From contig NZ_CP035807.1 of the NCBI RefSeq assembly GCF_008329945.1, forward strand, positions 1,922,001 through 1,986,000: a stretch of DNA of 64,000 nt. The letters are read 5' to 3'. Positions 17,939-27,472 of this stretch are shown here, in pieces. The position numbers and the translations under genes were made by a program. The DNA is from Thiospirochaeta perfilievii (lineage in GTDB: Bacteria > Spirochaetota > Spirochaetia > DSM-2461). Position 1 is the first letter of the stretch. Every line of letters begins with the position of its first letter. The notes beneath the pieces are model-generated. The model saw nothing but the letters and a program-made list of their open reading frames with translations, was not told the DNA's origin and did not search any database.

Positions 17939-19363
17939 CTATTTGGGTCTGTTAAATTTTTCAATAGAATAATCACTTTTTGTATTTTTGTAGTATGATC
18001 TTAATGAAAAGTAATATATCTTTTTTGAAATTAAGTTTTCTATAGTGTAAGATGTATTTTTCCCTACATCAATAATTTCTGTATAATTATTTTTTTCATT
18101 TCCAATATAAATAAAATAACCATCAATATTATAGTGTTTTACAGGGTTCCAAGTTATTGTTAAACTTTTTTCTCCAACTTTAGAAGTAATTAAACTAGGG
18201 GCTGGGGGTTTTGGAATATCATCCCAATATAGCTCTATGCTTTCAAAAGATGGTGTTAGTTTATTATCTCCATTACTATACATCTCACCCTTAATTTGTA
18301 AATACTTTCCCTCTAGATCTCCATCAAAAGTCTTAATGTCCTGCCACTTTAAAAGTTTATTATCACTTGTAAAGGGATCATTTGATACTCTAAAACTATA
18401 TACTAACTCGGTTTCTGGACTTTTATTATCATTTATTAATATGTTCTTTAAGATAACTGACTCCTGACTTAATTTGTATATAGGAGAGTAAAATTTTCCA
18501 CTATTTTTGTACTTTGAGAGTATAGGTTTTTTTATATATGATTCTGATATACGTAACTCATCAATAAAGCCTCTATATCTCTCTCCAATACTTAAATTTG
18601 TTTTAGAGAAACTACCTATATATGGAGAGTAGATGACCTTTTCTTCTTTAAAAGTTTTTGTAGAGTATTGTATATCTTCTGGAATTCCATTTATTAGAAA
18701 CTCAATTAATCCACTTTCATAATTATACCTTATTAAATAGTGATTCCATTGATTAGGTAATATTTTAGATATGCTTTTTAACTTTAACTTATATTTATGA
18801 AAGTCTACTGGAACAAATAGATTCTCAAAAATCCAAACAGCTTTTCTATCCTCAAAGTAGAATTTTATTTTTTGCTGAATAAACTCTTCATCTACCTTAT
18901 TAACACCTTTCCATGAGAAAACTGTTGTATCTTCACTTATTATTGTTGGATATAACCAAAACTCTATTGAAAAATCACTAAGTAATCTTCCTGGGCTAAA
19001 TAGTGACTCATCCTTAGAGGTAAAAGTTATACCTCTATTTTTTAGAAAAAACGCACTAGCAGAACCTAGTTTTTTTTCAATATTACTAATGTTGTTGTAA
19101 TGCTCTGTAACAATATAGTTTCCTGCCTGGTCGGTAAAGTCCCTATTATTAAAATGAATTAGTAAGTCTGTATCCAAAGTTGGAGAATACTCATTCTCAC
19201 TTAGTTTAATGTAGTCCCTGTTCTCTTCACCTAATACAATGGATGTATCTTCAAGTGTAAAATTTTCAAATGAATCATCAGCTCCAATAATTAAATTATT
19301 TTGAGAGAATAAATTTTGTATTAAAAAATAGCATAAAAGTAATAAAGTAAGTTTTTTTTTCAT
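17939..19363 (-). CDS. Exported LamG-like and fibronectin type III protein
   Basis: A 474-residue protein with a cleavable signal peptide (MKKKLTLLLLCYFLIQNLFSQ). A concanavalin-like LamG domain spans residues about 65-290, with SDFSIEFWLYPTI, NQWNHYLIRYNYESG and FIDELRIS as its hallmarks. A beta-rich stretch follows, and a C-terminal fibronectin type III domain near 385-470 (KSLTITWNPV, YFIYIG, YYFSLRSY). It is probably periplasmic or surface-exposed and carbohydrate- or protein-binding. No enzymatic motif is visible. It diverges from uvrC, 26 bases away. Confidence 0.8.
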   Translation of the reverse strand: MKKKLTLLLLCYFLIQNLFSQNNLIIGADDSFENFTLEDTSIVLGEENRDYIKLSENEYSPTLDTDLLIHFNNRDFTDQAGNYIVTEHYNNISNIEKKLGSASAFFLKNRGITFTSKDESLFSPGRLLSDFSIEFWLYPTIISEDTTVFSWKGVNKVDEEFIQQKIKFYFEDRKAVWIFENLFVPVDFHKYKLKLKSISKILPNQWNHYLIRYNYESGLIEFLINGIPEDIQYSTKTFKEEKVIYSPYIGSFSKTNLSIGERYRGFIDELRISESYIKKPILSKYKNSGKFYSPIYKLSQESVILKNILINDNKSPETELVYSFRVSNDPFTSDNKLLKWQDIKTFDGDLEGKYLQIKGEMYSNGDNKLTPSFESIELYWDDIPKPPAPSLITSKVGEKSLTITWNPVKHYNIDGYFIYIGNEKNNYTEIIDVGKNTSYTIENLISKKIYYFSLRSYYKNTKSDYSIEKFNRPK

Positions 19364-19389
19364 AATTTCTAAGTTATTATCGGAGGTAG

Positions 19390-21186
19390 ATGAAAAATAA
19401 TCAAGAAATCATTAACAAACTAAAGAATTTAGTTAAAGAATTCCCACTAAATCCTGGTATTTACATAATGAGGGACAATGAAAACCAAGTAATTTATGTT
19501 GGAAAGGCTAAAAAACTACAAAATAGAGTTTTATCATATTTTAACAGTGGGAAGGATATAAAAACCACTATGTTGATGAAACATGTTTTTTCGTTAGAAT
19601 ACACCGTTACAGATACAGAGTATGAAGCTCTTTTATTGGAAAATAACCTAATTAAAAAATGGAACCCTAAATATAATATTAGTTTAAAAGATGGAAAGTC
19701 ATATGGCGTTATTGCTATTACTAAAGACGAGTACCCCTTAGTTTATAAAACTAGAAATACATCAAATAAAAATTGTAACTATTATGGACCCTTTCCTGAT
19801 ACTAGAGATATATATAACTACTTAGAGATAATTAATAGGCTTTATCCCCTAAGGACTTGCAAGGGAAAGCTAAAAGCCCGTAAGAAGCCGTGTTTAATGT
19901 ATCATATTAAAAAATGTGATGGACCATGTATAAATATGGAGAGTAAAGATGAATACAATGAAAAAATTAAGTCAATAAAAAAGATTCTATCTGGAAATAT
20001 TAACGAAGTTGTTACAAACCTAAATAGAGAGATGGCTGAACTAAGTAGCAATTTAGAGTTTGAAAAGGCCGCAGAACTAAGAGACCTAATAACATCTCTT
20101 GTAAAGCTTAAGGATAAGCAGAAAATAGTTGATTTTAATAGTGAATTTAAAGACTTTATAGGTCTCTATAATAGTGGAGATAAGTATACTTTTGTTGTTT
20201 TAAAGATGCGAGAAGGTTTTATGGTTGATAAAGCCCATTATTATACAAGTTATATAGGAACAACTGGAGAGGGGCTATTACAGTTTTTAATACAATATTA
20301 CTCAAAAAATAGCATTTACCCTGGAACTATTTATCTTCCTATGGAGTGTGATATTGATTTCCTAGAGAAGTTTTTTATTGAAAACTCAAATAAAAGGGTT
20401 TATATAAAAGTTCCAGAAAAAGGAAAGAATTTAAACTCAGTATTATTGGCTAATGAAAATGCTAAAATGAATTTTGAAAAGAGAATTCGAAGGGATGGTG
20501 ATTTTGATGGATTATATGCCCTTAAAGAGGCTTTAAATCTTCCTGAATTACCCCAAAGAATTGAGGGTTTTGATATTGCTCAACTCGATGGACACTTTAC
20601 TGTTTCATCTCTAGTATCATTTTATAATGGTGTTCCAGATAAAAAAAATTATAAAAGGTTCAAAATGAAAAGTCTAAATGGAAAGATTGATGACTTTAAA
20701 TCAATTAGTGAAGCTGTAGCAAGAAGGTATACCAGGGTCATTAATGAAAATTTAGAAAAACCTGATCTAATTTTAATTGATGGAGGAAAGGGGCAAGTCT
20801 CATCTGCAAAAGATATTCTTGATACACTAGGTCTTGAAATTCCATTAGCTGGTCTTGCAAAGAAATATGAGCATGTTTTTCTACCTGGTAGATCTGAACC
20901 AATAATATTGAAGGAGGGGAGTCCTGGTCTAAGGATTCTACAAGCTGTTAGGGATGAAACCCATAGATTTGCAACAGATTATAATAAGCTTCTTAGAAAG
21001 AAAAAACTAAAACTATCCTCATTGGAGAGTGTTCCAGGAATAGGTCCAAAAAGAGCTAAAAAAATTCTACTCACATTTGGTGATCTAGATAAAATAAAAG
21101 AGTCTAATCCCAAGGATATTTCAACTAGGGCAGAAATTAACTTAGAATTAGCCGAAACTATTTATGAGTATTTAAATAAGAAGTAA
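19390..21186 (+). CDS. uvrC: Excinuclease ABC subunit C
   Basis: A 598-residue protein with normal UvrC architecture. The GIY-YIG nuclease is PGIYIMRDNENQVIYVGKAK, a Cys-containing region follows (CKGKLKARKKPCLMYHIKKC), and the UVR motif is NLEFEKAAELRDLI. The RNase H-like nuclease begins IEGFDIAQLDGHF and includes LILIDGGKGQVSSA, and a HhH pair closes the protein (VPGIGPKRAKKIL). It makes both incisions in nucleotide excision repair with UvrAB. A GGAGG ribosome site precedes the ATG. Its stop abuts the convergent holA gene with no space for a terminator. The SOS repressor lexA lies just beyond holA. Confidence 0.97.
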   Translation: MKNNQEIINKLKNLVKEFPLNPGIYIMRDNENQVIYVGKAKKLQNRVLSYFNSGKDIKTTMLMKHVFSLEYTVTDTEYEALLLENNLIKKWNPKYNISLKDGKSYGVIAITKDEYPLVYKTRNTSNKNCNYYGPFPDTRDIYNYLEIINRLYPLRTCKGKLKARKKPCLMYHIKKCDGPCINMESKDEYNEKIKSIKKILSGNINEVVTNLNREMAELSSNLEFEKAAELRDLITSLVKLKDKQKIVDFNSEFKDFIGLYNSGDKYTFVVLKMREGFMVDKAHYYTSYIGTTGEGLLQFLIQYYSKNSIYPGTIYLPMECDIDFLEKFFIENSNKRVYIKVPEKGKNLNSVLLANENAKMNFEKRIRRDGDFDGLYALKEALNLPELPQRIEGFDIAQLDGHFTVSSLVSFYNGVPDKKNYKRFKMKSLNGKIDDFKSISEAVARRYTRVINENLEKPDLILIDGGKGQVSSAKDILDTLGLEIPLAGLAKKYEHVFLPGRSEPIILKEGSPGLRILQAVRDETHRFATDYNKLLRKKKLKLSSLESVPGIGPKRAKKILLTFGDLDKIKESNPKDISTRAEINLELAETIYEYLNKK

Positions 21187-22155
21187 TTAGGAAACTTTAA
21201 CTAAACACTTATAGATTAGAATCTCAATAATTACCTTTTGCATCTCTGTTTTAGCATTTCTGAGCAGAAAATCATGGTCACTTAATATTAAAATTATTTT
21301 TTGAAGCTCATGAAGAGAGTAGTTTCCTAAAGCGGCCTGGTAACTTTGTTGGTTTTTTTTACCTCTTATTCCTTGCTTTAACATCGCCTCTTGCATTGGA
21401 ACACGTCTACTAATACTTATTTTTAGATTTAGTAGTCTTTTAAACTGCCACAATAGACCACTAACAATAGCTATAGGTGTGTTATCTGAGGATAGGGCGA
21501 GTTTATTATTTATTTCAAGGGAAGAGAGCAGGTCTTTAAAACACATTTTTTCAAAAAGTGTAAATACATTCTCTTCTCTACTATGATATAAAAAGGTATC
21601 AATATCATCTTCAGTTATTATTTTTCCTTTATCAAAAAAAAATGAAATTTTCTCACATGCTATTTTTAACTCTTGAGTATTATTTTCTACCATCTCTAAG
21701 AGGTGATCTACCGCGTTTGGATTAATTTTTTGCTCATAAGAGTTAAAATAACTTGAAATCCAACTTTTCTTTTGATTTTCAAACATCTCCCAGAAAATAA
21801 TTTTATTAGCCTTTGGTATTACCTTCTCTATCTTCTTATCTATGCTAGAATTAGAAGACTTTAAAATAAGAGTATTTCCTTTTATAGGTTTTTTACAAAT
21901 TTCAATAATTAGATCAACATCAGATTTTTTCTTAATCTCTTCCGCATTGTTTATGATAATGAATTTATGGGATGAAAAAAGCGATCCGTTTTTCATTAAA
22001 GATATTATTTCAGATACCTTTTTCTCAAAAGGGTAAAATTGGTGTTTTTCAGGTTCAGATCCTAACTGTTTTGATACATATTTCTCGATCTTACTGATCT
22101 CTGCCTTCTTTTTTCCCTCTTCAGGACCTAGAAATAGGTATACTAAATCAATCAT
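21187..22155 (-). CDS. holA: DNA polymerase III delta subunit
   Basis: A 322-residue protein with the delta-subunit pattern. The N-terminal AAA+-like fold lacks a working P-loop (VYLFLGPEEGKKKAEI) and includes SLFSSHKFIIINNAEEIKKK. Middle helices with NNTQELKIACEKISFF follow, and a C-terminal collar domain has PIAIVSGLLWQFKRLLNL. Delta opens the sliding clamp within the clamp loader, together with the dnaX product encoded at 4974. It overlaps lexA by 8 bases and ends the long leftward array. Confidence 0.9.
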   Translation of the reverse strand: MIDLVYLFLGPEEGKKKAEISKIEKYVSKQLGSEPEKHQFYPFEKKVSEIISLMKNGSLFSSHKFIIINNAEEIKKKSDVDLIIEICKKPIKGNTLILKSSNSSIDKKIEKVIPKANKIIFWEMFENQKKSWISSYFNSYEQKINPNAVDHLLEMVENNTQELKIACEKISFFFDKGKIITEDDIDTFLYHSREENVFTLFEKMCFKDLLSSLEINNKLALSSDNTPIAIVSGLLWQFKRLLNLKISISRRVPMQEAMLKQGIRGKKNQQSYQAALGNYSLHELQKIILILSDHDFLLRNAKTEMQKVIIEILIYKCLVKVS

Positions 22156-22744
22156 AAGTTCTAACTATTGTTACTAGTTTTCCTAGTATTGATACATTTT
22201 GTGTATATATAGGGGAGTAACTTTCGTTTTCTGCTTTTAATTTCACCCTATTACTCTCTTTATAAAATCTTTTTAAAGTAACTGAATCTTCTAACATGGC
22301 GGCAACTATTGTTCCGTTATTAGCTGTAGATTGTTGTTTGAAAACAGCTATATCTCCAGGTAGTATACCTGCATTTATCATGCTGTCTCCAACAACATTT
22401 AGTGCAAAATGATCCCCTGTTTTTAATAAATCCTTTGATATGGTTACAAAACCTTCAAAATTCTCTTCAATAAGTATAGGTCCTCCAGCTGCAATTTTAC
22501 CTAGTATTGGTACCTGTGATGAGCTATCTTCATTATTGTTAACAATCCCAATTGATCTTGATGTATTATTATTACAAGTTATAGCATTTTTTTTCTCCAG
22601 AGCCTTTATGTGGTCATAAGCCCCTTTAACTGAAATTTTAAAATGAGAAGCTACATCTCTAATTGCAGGTGGGTATTTATTATCACTAATAAAGATTTTT
22701 AAATACTCTAAAATTTCTTCTTGCCGTTTGGTTAAACCCTTCAT
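22148..22744 (-). CDS. lexA: SOS repressor LexA
   Basis: A 198-residue protein close to E. coli LexA in spacing. The N-terminal winged helix begins LTKRQEEILEYLKIFI and includes KYPPAIRDVASHFKIS. The self-cleavage bond is Ala86-Gly87 (IAAGG), the catalytic Ser is 121 (GDSMINAGILPGD) and the general-base Lys is 158 (SVTLKRF). RecA-stimulated self-cleavage would derepress DNA-repair genes. It is translationally coupled to ntrC upstream (ATGA overlap) and to holA downstream, an unusual setting that leaves no room for its own operator in front of the gene. Confidence 0.95.
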   Translation of the reverse strand: MKGLTKRQEEILEYLKIFISDNKYPPAIRDVASHFKISVKGAYDHIKALEKKNAITCNNNTSRSIGIVNNNEDSSSQVPILGKIAAGGPILIEENFEGFVTISKDLLKTGDHFALNVVGDSMINAGILPGDIAVFKQQSTANNGTIVAAMLEDSVTLKRFYKESNRVKLKAENESYSPIYTQNVSILGKLVTIVRTYD

Positions 22745-24099
22745 TTCTCTATAATAATCCCATGTTTCTTTATTTTATTGTGTAGATTGCTTGGATAAAT
22801 ACCTAATGCATCTGCAGTTTTGGTAATATTTCCATTCATCTCAATTAACTTACTATATATTATCTTTTTTTCAAACTCATCTTTAGCTTCGATAAGGGAT
22901 AAATTCATAAAACTTTCAATATAGATACTTTCATCATCATTATCTAACTCAAAATCGATAAAATCGTGTAAATCAATAGAGTCATCATTACAGATTATAC
23001 ATATCTTCTCAATAAAATTTTTTAGTTCTCTAACATTTCCAGGCCAACTATGTTTCTCTAGTAAATTCATAGAAGATGATATAATTGATTTATTACAACT
23101 ATTGTCCTTATTATATCTCTGTAAAAAATAATTGGCCAGTAGTCCTATATCAGCACCTCTATCCTTTAAGGGAGGTACGTTTATTGGTATTACATTTAAC
23201 CTGAAAAAGAGATCTTCCCGAAAACTCCCTTTTTTTATCTCTGTGTGTATATTTTTGTTTGTTGCAGATATAATTCTTATATCTACATCAATTAGTTTGT
23301 CACTACCTACTCTATGGAATTTTTGCTCCTGGATAGCTCTTAATACCTTTGCTTGAGCTGACGAACTCATATCTGCTATTTCATCTAAAAATAGAGTTCC
23401 TCCGTGGGCTGCTTCAAACTTTCCTATTCGGGTATCTATTGCTCCTGTAAAAGCTCCTTTTTCATGACCAAAAAGTTCTGATTCAATTAAATTTTCAGGT
23501 ATAGCAGCACAGTTTACTTCAACAAAAGGTTTATCTTTTCTATTACTGTTTAAGTAAATCTCCCTTGCTACTACCTCTTTACCTGTTCCGTTTTCACCAA
23601 GTATCATCACCCTGGAGTCTGAGGTTGAAATTTGATCTATTAATTTTTTAATTTCCAATATTTTGTCACACTCTCCAATTAACTGACTTTTATTCACTGA
23701 AGTTGGTACACCAATATTGTTTTTATGTAGAGTGTTAAATTGGGTGATTGCGCTACTGGTTAAACTTAATATTCTATTTAGATCTAAGGGTTTTTCTATG
23801 CAGTCAAAAGCTCCAATTTTAATAGCTTGGACAGCAATATCTACATTTGCATGACCAGAAATAACTATAATTTCAGGGGTATTTATCTCCTTTTGCAGAA
23901 GTTTTAAAAGTTCTAAACCGTCCATACCAGGAAGCCATAAGTCTAAAAATACTAAAGCTATATGGTTTCGTTCCAAAACACTTATACCATCCTCTGCAGA
24001 TGCTGCTGTATAAGTTGTATATCCCTCGTCCTCTAATATAGATGATAAAATGTTTCTTATTGGTTCTTCATCATCTATTATTAGTATATTTTTGTTCAT
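22741..24099 (-). CDS. NtrC-family sigma-54-dependent response regulator
   Basis: A 452-residue enhancer-binding protein. The receiver has Asp53 ([12 protein letters not shown]) and a conserved EKP lysine. The AAA+ domain has Walker A at residues 168-175 (GENGTGKE), the sigma-54 contact loop GAFTGA at 215-220, and the arginine-finger region with [15 protein letters not shown] Fis-type HTH closes it ([21 protein letters not shown]). It overlaps the kinase gene in ATGA and would be phosphorylated by it. RpoN is encoded 3.4 kb upstream in the same array. A consensus sigma-54 promoter at 63305 is a candidate target. Confidence 0.95.
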   Translation of the reverse strand: MNKNILIIDDEEPIRNILSSILEDEGYTTYTAASAEDGISVLERNHIALVFLDLWLPGMDGLELLKLLQKEINTPEIIVISGHANVDIAVQAIKIGAFDCIEKPLDLNRILSLTSSAITQFNTLHKNNIGVPTSVNKSQLIGECDKILEIKKLIDQISTSDSRVMILGENGTGKEVVAREIYLNSNRKDKPFVEVNCAAIPENLIESELFGHEKGAFTGAIDTRIGKFEAAHGGTLFLDEIADMSSSAQAKVLRAIQEQKFHRVGSDKLIDVDIRIISATNKNIHTEIKKGSFREDLFFRLNVIPINVPPLKDRGADIGLLANYFLQRYNKDNSCNKSIISSSMNLLEKHSWPGNVRELKNFIEKICIICNDDSIDLHDFIDFELDNDDESIYIESFMNLSLIEAKDEFEKKIIYSKLIEMNGNITKTADALGIYPSNLHNKIKKHGIIIEK

Positions 24100-25834
24100 A
24101 TAGCGTCCTTTGGAAATTCAAAATAAAAAGTTGTTCCAACATTTAGTGCACTTTCTATCCAAATTTTCCCTTTATGGTCCAATATAATTTTATTAACAAT
24201 AGCAAGCCCAATACCCGAACCATTATATTTTGTCGTAAAATAGGGTTTAAAAATATTAGGTAGGTTTTCACTTGAGATACCTTTTCCATTATCCTTTATT
24301 GTAACACGACAATAGTCTACACTCTTCATCTGTACTACTTCAGAAATGTATTTTACAACGCCTTCTTTCTCCATAGCGTGAATTCCGTTGATTGTTAAAT
24401 TTGATATGACCTGTATTAGTTGGTTTTTATCAATATCTACTTGGAAATCTTCAACTGCAGATGTATCAAATAGTATATTTGGATATATTGTATTATAGGG
24501 TGCTAATGACTCCTCAATAGTCTCTTTTATTGATACCCTTTCAATATTTAATTTAGGAAAACGGGCAAAATCCCTAAACTCATTTAGTAACTTCTCCATT
24601 CTAGTTACTTCGGTAATTATTGTTTCCATATGTTTAGTTGTTATTACATTGTTATCACTTTTTAATAAAACTCTTTGCGCTGAAAGTTTTATAGGTGTAA
24701 GGGGGTTTCTTATTTCATGGGCTAGTCTTGTTGCTATATCCTGCCATGTTGAGATTTGCTCTGTATGTTTTAACTTATTTCTAGATTTCTCAATCTCTTT
24801 AATCATATTATTAAAGGCCCTTATTAAACTATTAAACTCATTTTTTTTCTTAGAGAGAATTCTATATGAATAATTACCATGGGCAACTTTTTTAATAGCC
24901 TCTTCGATATCTGCTAAGGGTTTTACTATTTCATCAGAAAAAATAAAGCTTCCAAGTATAGCTAATAGAACCATCGGTATAGAGAAGAGTAGGTAGTATA
25001 TAAAAATACCAAAGGATATATCCTCTCCAATAGGTGTTGTAAACTCTAAGGACTTTTTAACAGAGGTTAATAAAACACCATTACTACTGAAGTTATCTGG
25101 TAATAGATATCCTAACACAATAAAAATTTCTGAATTATTGTAGATAGAAGAGAACTGATAATATATTAACTCCTTATCTATGATTTTAAATTTAGGATAG
25201 AAAAAATTCTTTGAGCTAGTATCAGCTTTGTTTATATAGAATCTACTATCTCCTAATTGTTTTAATATATTCCCACTGTTATCAAAGTACTCGACTGTAA
25301 ATATTAGTGAATTTAGATTGCTTATCTCATTTATTGATACAGAATTCGTTAAATAAGCCTCTTTAATAATATCATTAAAAAACCTACTTTTACTTATTGA
25401 TACAATTTCTGTTCTACTGTTATTTTCCCTATCCAATGCCATATTAAAACCGATATCTACAGCTTGTTTTACTCTTTTATTAAGCCAATTATCTGTGGAA
25501 ACATTTATAAAATTAATGGAAATAAAAGCTTGGGGAATTACTACTAAAAATAGTGTAACAATGAAGTAGATTACAATTTTTTTTTTGAAACTGTTACCTG
25601 GAGTAAATTTATTTCTAAATAAATTTAAAGATTGAATAATTATTAGTATTAAAAGAGTTCCTGGAATTGCTATTGCAAAACTAGAAATTACAATTGTTGA
25701 TAAATTTGTAGAGTCTTGAAAGTCTTTAAGAATTAGGCCAGAAAAAAAAGAAAAAGTGACATTAAAATTAAATCCAGAATAATAATACTTATAATTGTCG
25801 TTCTAGAATTTTTATATCCTTTTTTGCTTTTCAT
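24096..25834 (-). CDS. NtrY-type membrane sensor histidine kinase, one frameshift near the N-terminus
   Basis: The obvious frame starts at 25442, but coding continues upstream without a stop in the same frame to about 25742. It joins, through one base missing in a T8 run (25742-25749), an ATG at 25834 that begins MKSKKGYKNSRTTIISIIIL. The restored protein has 579 residues. It has three N-terminal membrane segments, a periplasmic sensor loop, a fourth membrane segment (IYYLLFSIPMVLLAILGSFIF), HAMP, HisKA with His in RLAHEIRNPLTPI, and HATPase_c. The start lies immediately after the hpr stop, which confirms the operon layout. This is the NtrY architecture, partner of the NtrC-like gene next to it. 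Confidence 0.85.
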
Positions 25835-25835
25835 T

Positions 25836-26099
25836 TTACTCTTCGAACTTATTGTCTATTAAATTAATAAGTGCTTCAACAGCTTCTAATTCATCATCTC
25901 CCTCTGCAATAACCTTTATTTCTGAGTTGTAGGTACCACCTAAAGTAAGAATATTTAAAATAGATTTTGCATTAATCTTTTCCGAATTCTTTTCAATATA
26001 TACATTGGACTTGAATTTTGAGGCTTCTTTTACAATTAATGTTGCAGGTCTTGCATGTATTCCAGCTCTATTTTTTATTGTAGTTGATTTTTCAGTCAT
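25836..26099 (-). CDS. HPr-like phosphocarrier protein
   Basis: An 87-residue protein with His15 in AGIHARPA, the site phosphorylated by enzyme I. Ser46 in KSILNIL is the site phosphorylated by HPr kinase, encoded just upstream. Both regulatory residues are intact, so it could serve signalling as in Gram-positive bacteria. No enzyme I or EII component is present in the window. It sits three bases after hprK and two bases before the ntrY start, coupling carbon/phosphoenolpyruvate signalling to the Ntr-like pair by operon structure. Confidence 0.95.
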   Translation of the reverse strand: MTEKSTTIKNRAGIHARPATLIVKEASKFKSNVYIEKNSEKINAKSILNILTLGGTYNSEIKVIAEGDDELEAVEALINLIDNKFEE

Positions 26100-26102
26100 C
26101 TC

Positions 26103-27080
26103 TTAATTAAACCTATTTTCCATATATTTTGTACGAGCATTTTCATGCTCCAACCACTTAATGATGTTTTTATTAAACTCACCAGAACTATTGTGTCCAC
26201 TTCTTTTTAATCTTTCATTTAAAGCTGCAGTTTCAATAATTGTAGGTATATTTCTTCCTGGTTTCACTGGTATCTCAAGTATTGGTACGTGAACTCCAAG
26301 AATTTCATATTTTTCATCCTTTCCAATTCTATCATAGTTTTTAGAAGAATTCCACTCTTCTAATTTTACGACAAGTTGAACTCTTTTACTCTTCATTATA
26401 GCACGAATTCCAAAAATTTCCTTAATATTAATTATTCCTAGTCCACGAATCTCCATATGGTGATTTAAAATCTCTGTAGAGCTCTTTCCCATTAAGATAT
26501 TTCCATTACTACATGTTATTTCTACAGAGTCATCCACTATAAGCTTATGACCTTTTTCTATTAAAGCTAAAGCTGTTTCACTCTTTCCTACTCCACTGTC
26601 ACCTAGAAGTAGGACTCCAAGACCAGAAACCTCTACTAAAACACCATGAATTATAACTTGGGGAGAGAACATTTCAAGCATAGCTCTAACTAATCTAGGC
26701 ATAAAGTCTGCAGAACTTAATGTTGTCTGAAGGATAGGGCAATTACACTCTTTGGCAATTTTTAAAAAAGGTTCAGGGGGTACAATCCCATGGGTAATAA
26801 CGCAACATGGTATGTTGTATTCAAAAAATTTTCTTATATTTTCTAATTTATTCTCTTTACAGAGTTTTTTTAAATAAGCATTTTCACTTTTACCTAAAAG
26901 TTGAACTCTCTTACCCTCAAACATCTCTGTAAATCCTGTTAAAGCTAATCCAGGTCTACTTATATCTGATGTTACAATTTTTCTACCAAGACCACTCCTT
27001 CCTGATAAGCATTTCAGATAGAGTCTATTTTGATCTTTAAGGTCTAAATCTAGTAGGTCTAATATTGTAAACTGTTTCAT
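26103..27080 (-). CDS. hprK: HPr kinase/phosphorylase
   Basis: A 325-residue protein of standard length. The N-terminal domain is followed by the kinase P-loop at residues 160-167 (GDSGVGKS) and the HprK signature EIRGLGIINIKEIFG. The C-terminal segment IPVKPGRNIPTIIETAALN completes the family pattern. It phosphorylates Ser46 of HPr and also reverses the reaction. An AAGG ribosome site precedes the ATG, and a clear terminator separates it from hpf upstream. It would therefore need read-through or a promoter within the terminator region. Confidence 0.97.
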   Translation of the reverse strand: MKQFTILDLLDLDLKDQNRLYLKCLSGRSGLGRKIVTSDISRPGLALTGFTEMFEGKRVQLLGKSENAYLKKLCKENKLENIRKFFEYNIPCCVITHGIVPPEPFLKIAKECNCPILQTTLSSADFMPRLVRAMLEMFSPQVIIHGVLVEVSGLGVLLLGDSGVGKSETALALIEKGHKLIVDDSVEITCSNGNILMGKSSTEILNHHMEIRGLGIINIKEIFGIRAIMKSKRVQLVVKLEEWNSSKNYDRIGKDEKYEILGVHVPILEIPVKPGRNIPTIIETAALNERLKRSGHNSSGEFNKNIIKWLEHENARTKYMENRFN

Positions 27081-27092
27081 TTCTCAACCTTT

Positions 27093-27120
27093 AAAAAAAA
27101 AGGAGAGCATTAGCTCTCCT
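27093..27120 (-). terminator. Intrinsic terminator between hpf and hprK
   Basis: On the complement the stem AGGAGAGC-TAAT-GCTCTCCT is perfect over 8 bp and is followed by nine T. It lies 17 bases after the hpf stop and only 12 bases before the hprK ATG. It would reduce or condition transcription from the pyrG-lpt-rpoN-hpf part into hprK-hpr-ntrY-ntrC-lexA-holA. Confidence 0.9.
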
Positions 27121-27137
27121 AATACTAATCAATTATA

Positions 27138-27428
27138 TTAGTGAGACTGGATTTTATCCTTCTCTTTAGTCGCTTTTACTTCTAATTTATCGAAAAGATC
27201 ATCAATTCCTTGATATAAATTATCATCATGTACTTCTACGTGTGAAGTTTTTCCCCAGTTAAAATGAACATCAGCTTCAATTTTATAATCTTTGGAATCC
27301 TTCACTATTGTAAAATAAAAATGTACAATATGATCCTTTACATAATCAAGACGAGATAATTTCTTCTCAATGTTTTCTCTTAAAGTGCTACTTATGCTGT
27401 AATGAACTCCTTTAATCTGTACTTCCAT
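27138..27428 (-). CDS. hpf: Ribosome hibernation promoting factor, short form
   Basis: A 96-residue protein with the HPF/RaiA fold: VQIKGVHYSISSTLRENIEKKLSRLDYVKDHI pattern, then VHFNWGKTSHVEVHDDNLYQGIDDLFDKLE. It has the short form, without the C-terminal dimerisation tail of long HPF. It binds the 30S decoding channel in stationary phase. A strong GGAGGTG ribosome site precedes the ATG. Its place directly after rpoN is conserved across many phyla. Confidence 0.93.
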   Translation of the reverse strand: MEVQIKGVHYSISSTLRENIEKKLSRLDYVKDHIVHFYFTIVKDSKDYKIEADVHFNWGKTSHVEVHDDNLYQGIDDLFDKLEVKATKEKDKIQSH

Positions 27429-27472
27429 ACAACACCTCCATGCGTTTGAATTTTTTGTTACTTAATTACAGT

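Noticed and set aside
24096-25442. Start of the NtrY-type kinase at 25442
   Set aside because: It would remove the sensor and first membrane helices. The open frame continues upstream and links to an ATG next to the hpr stop after a one-base repair.
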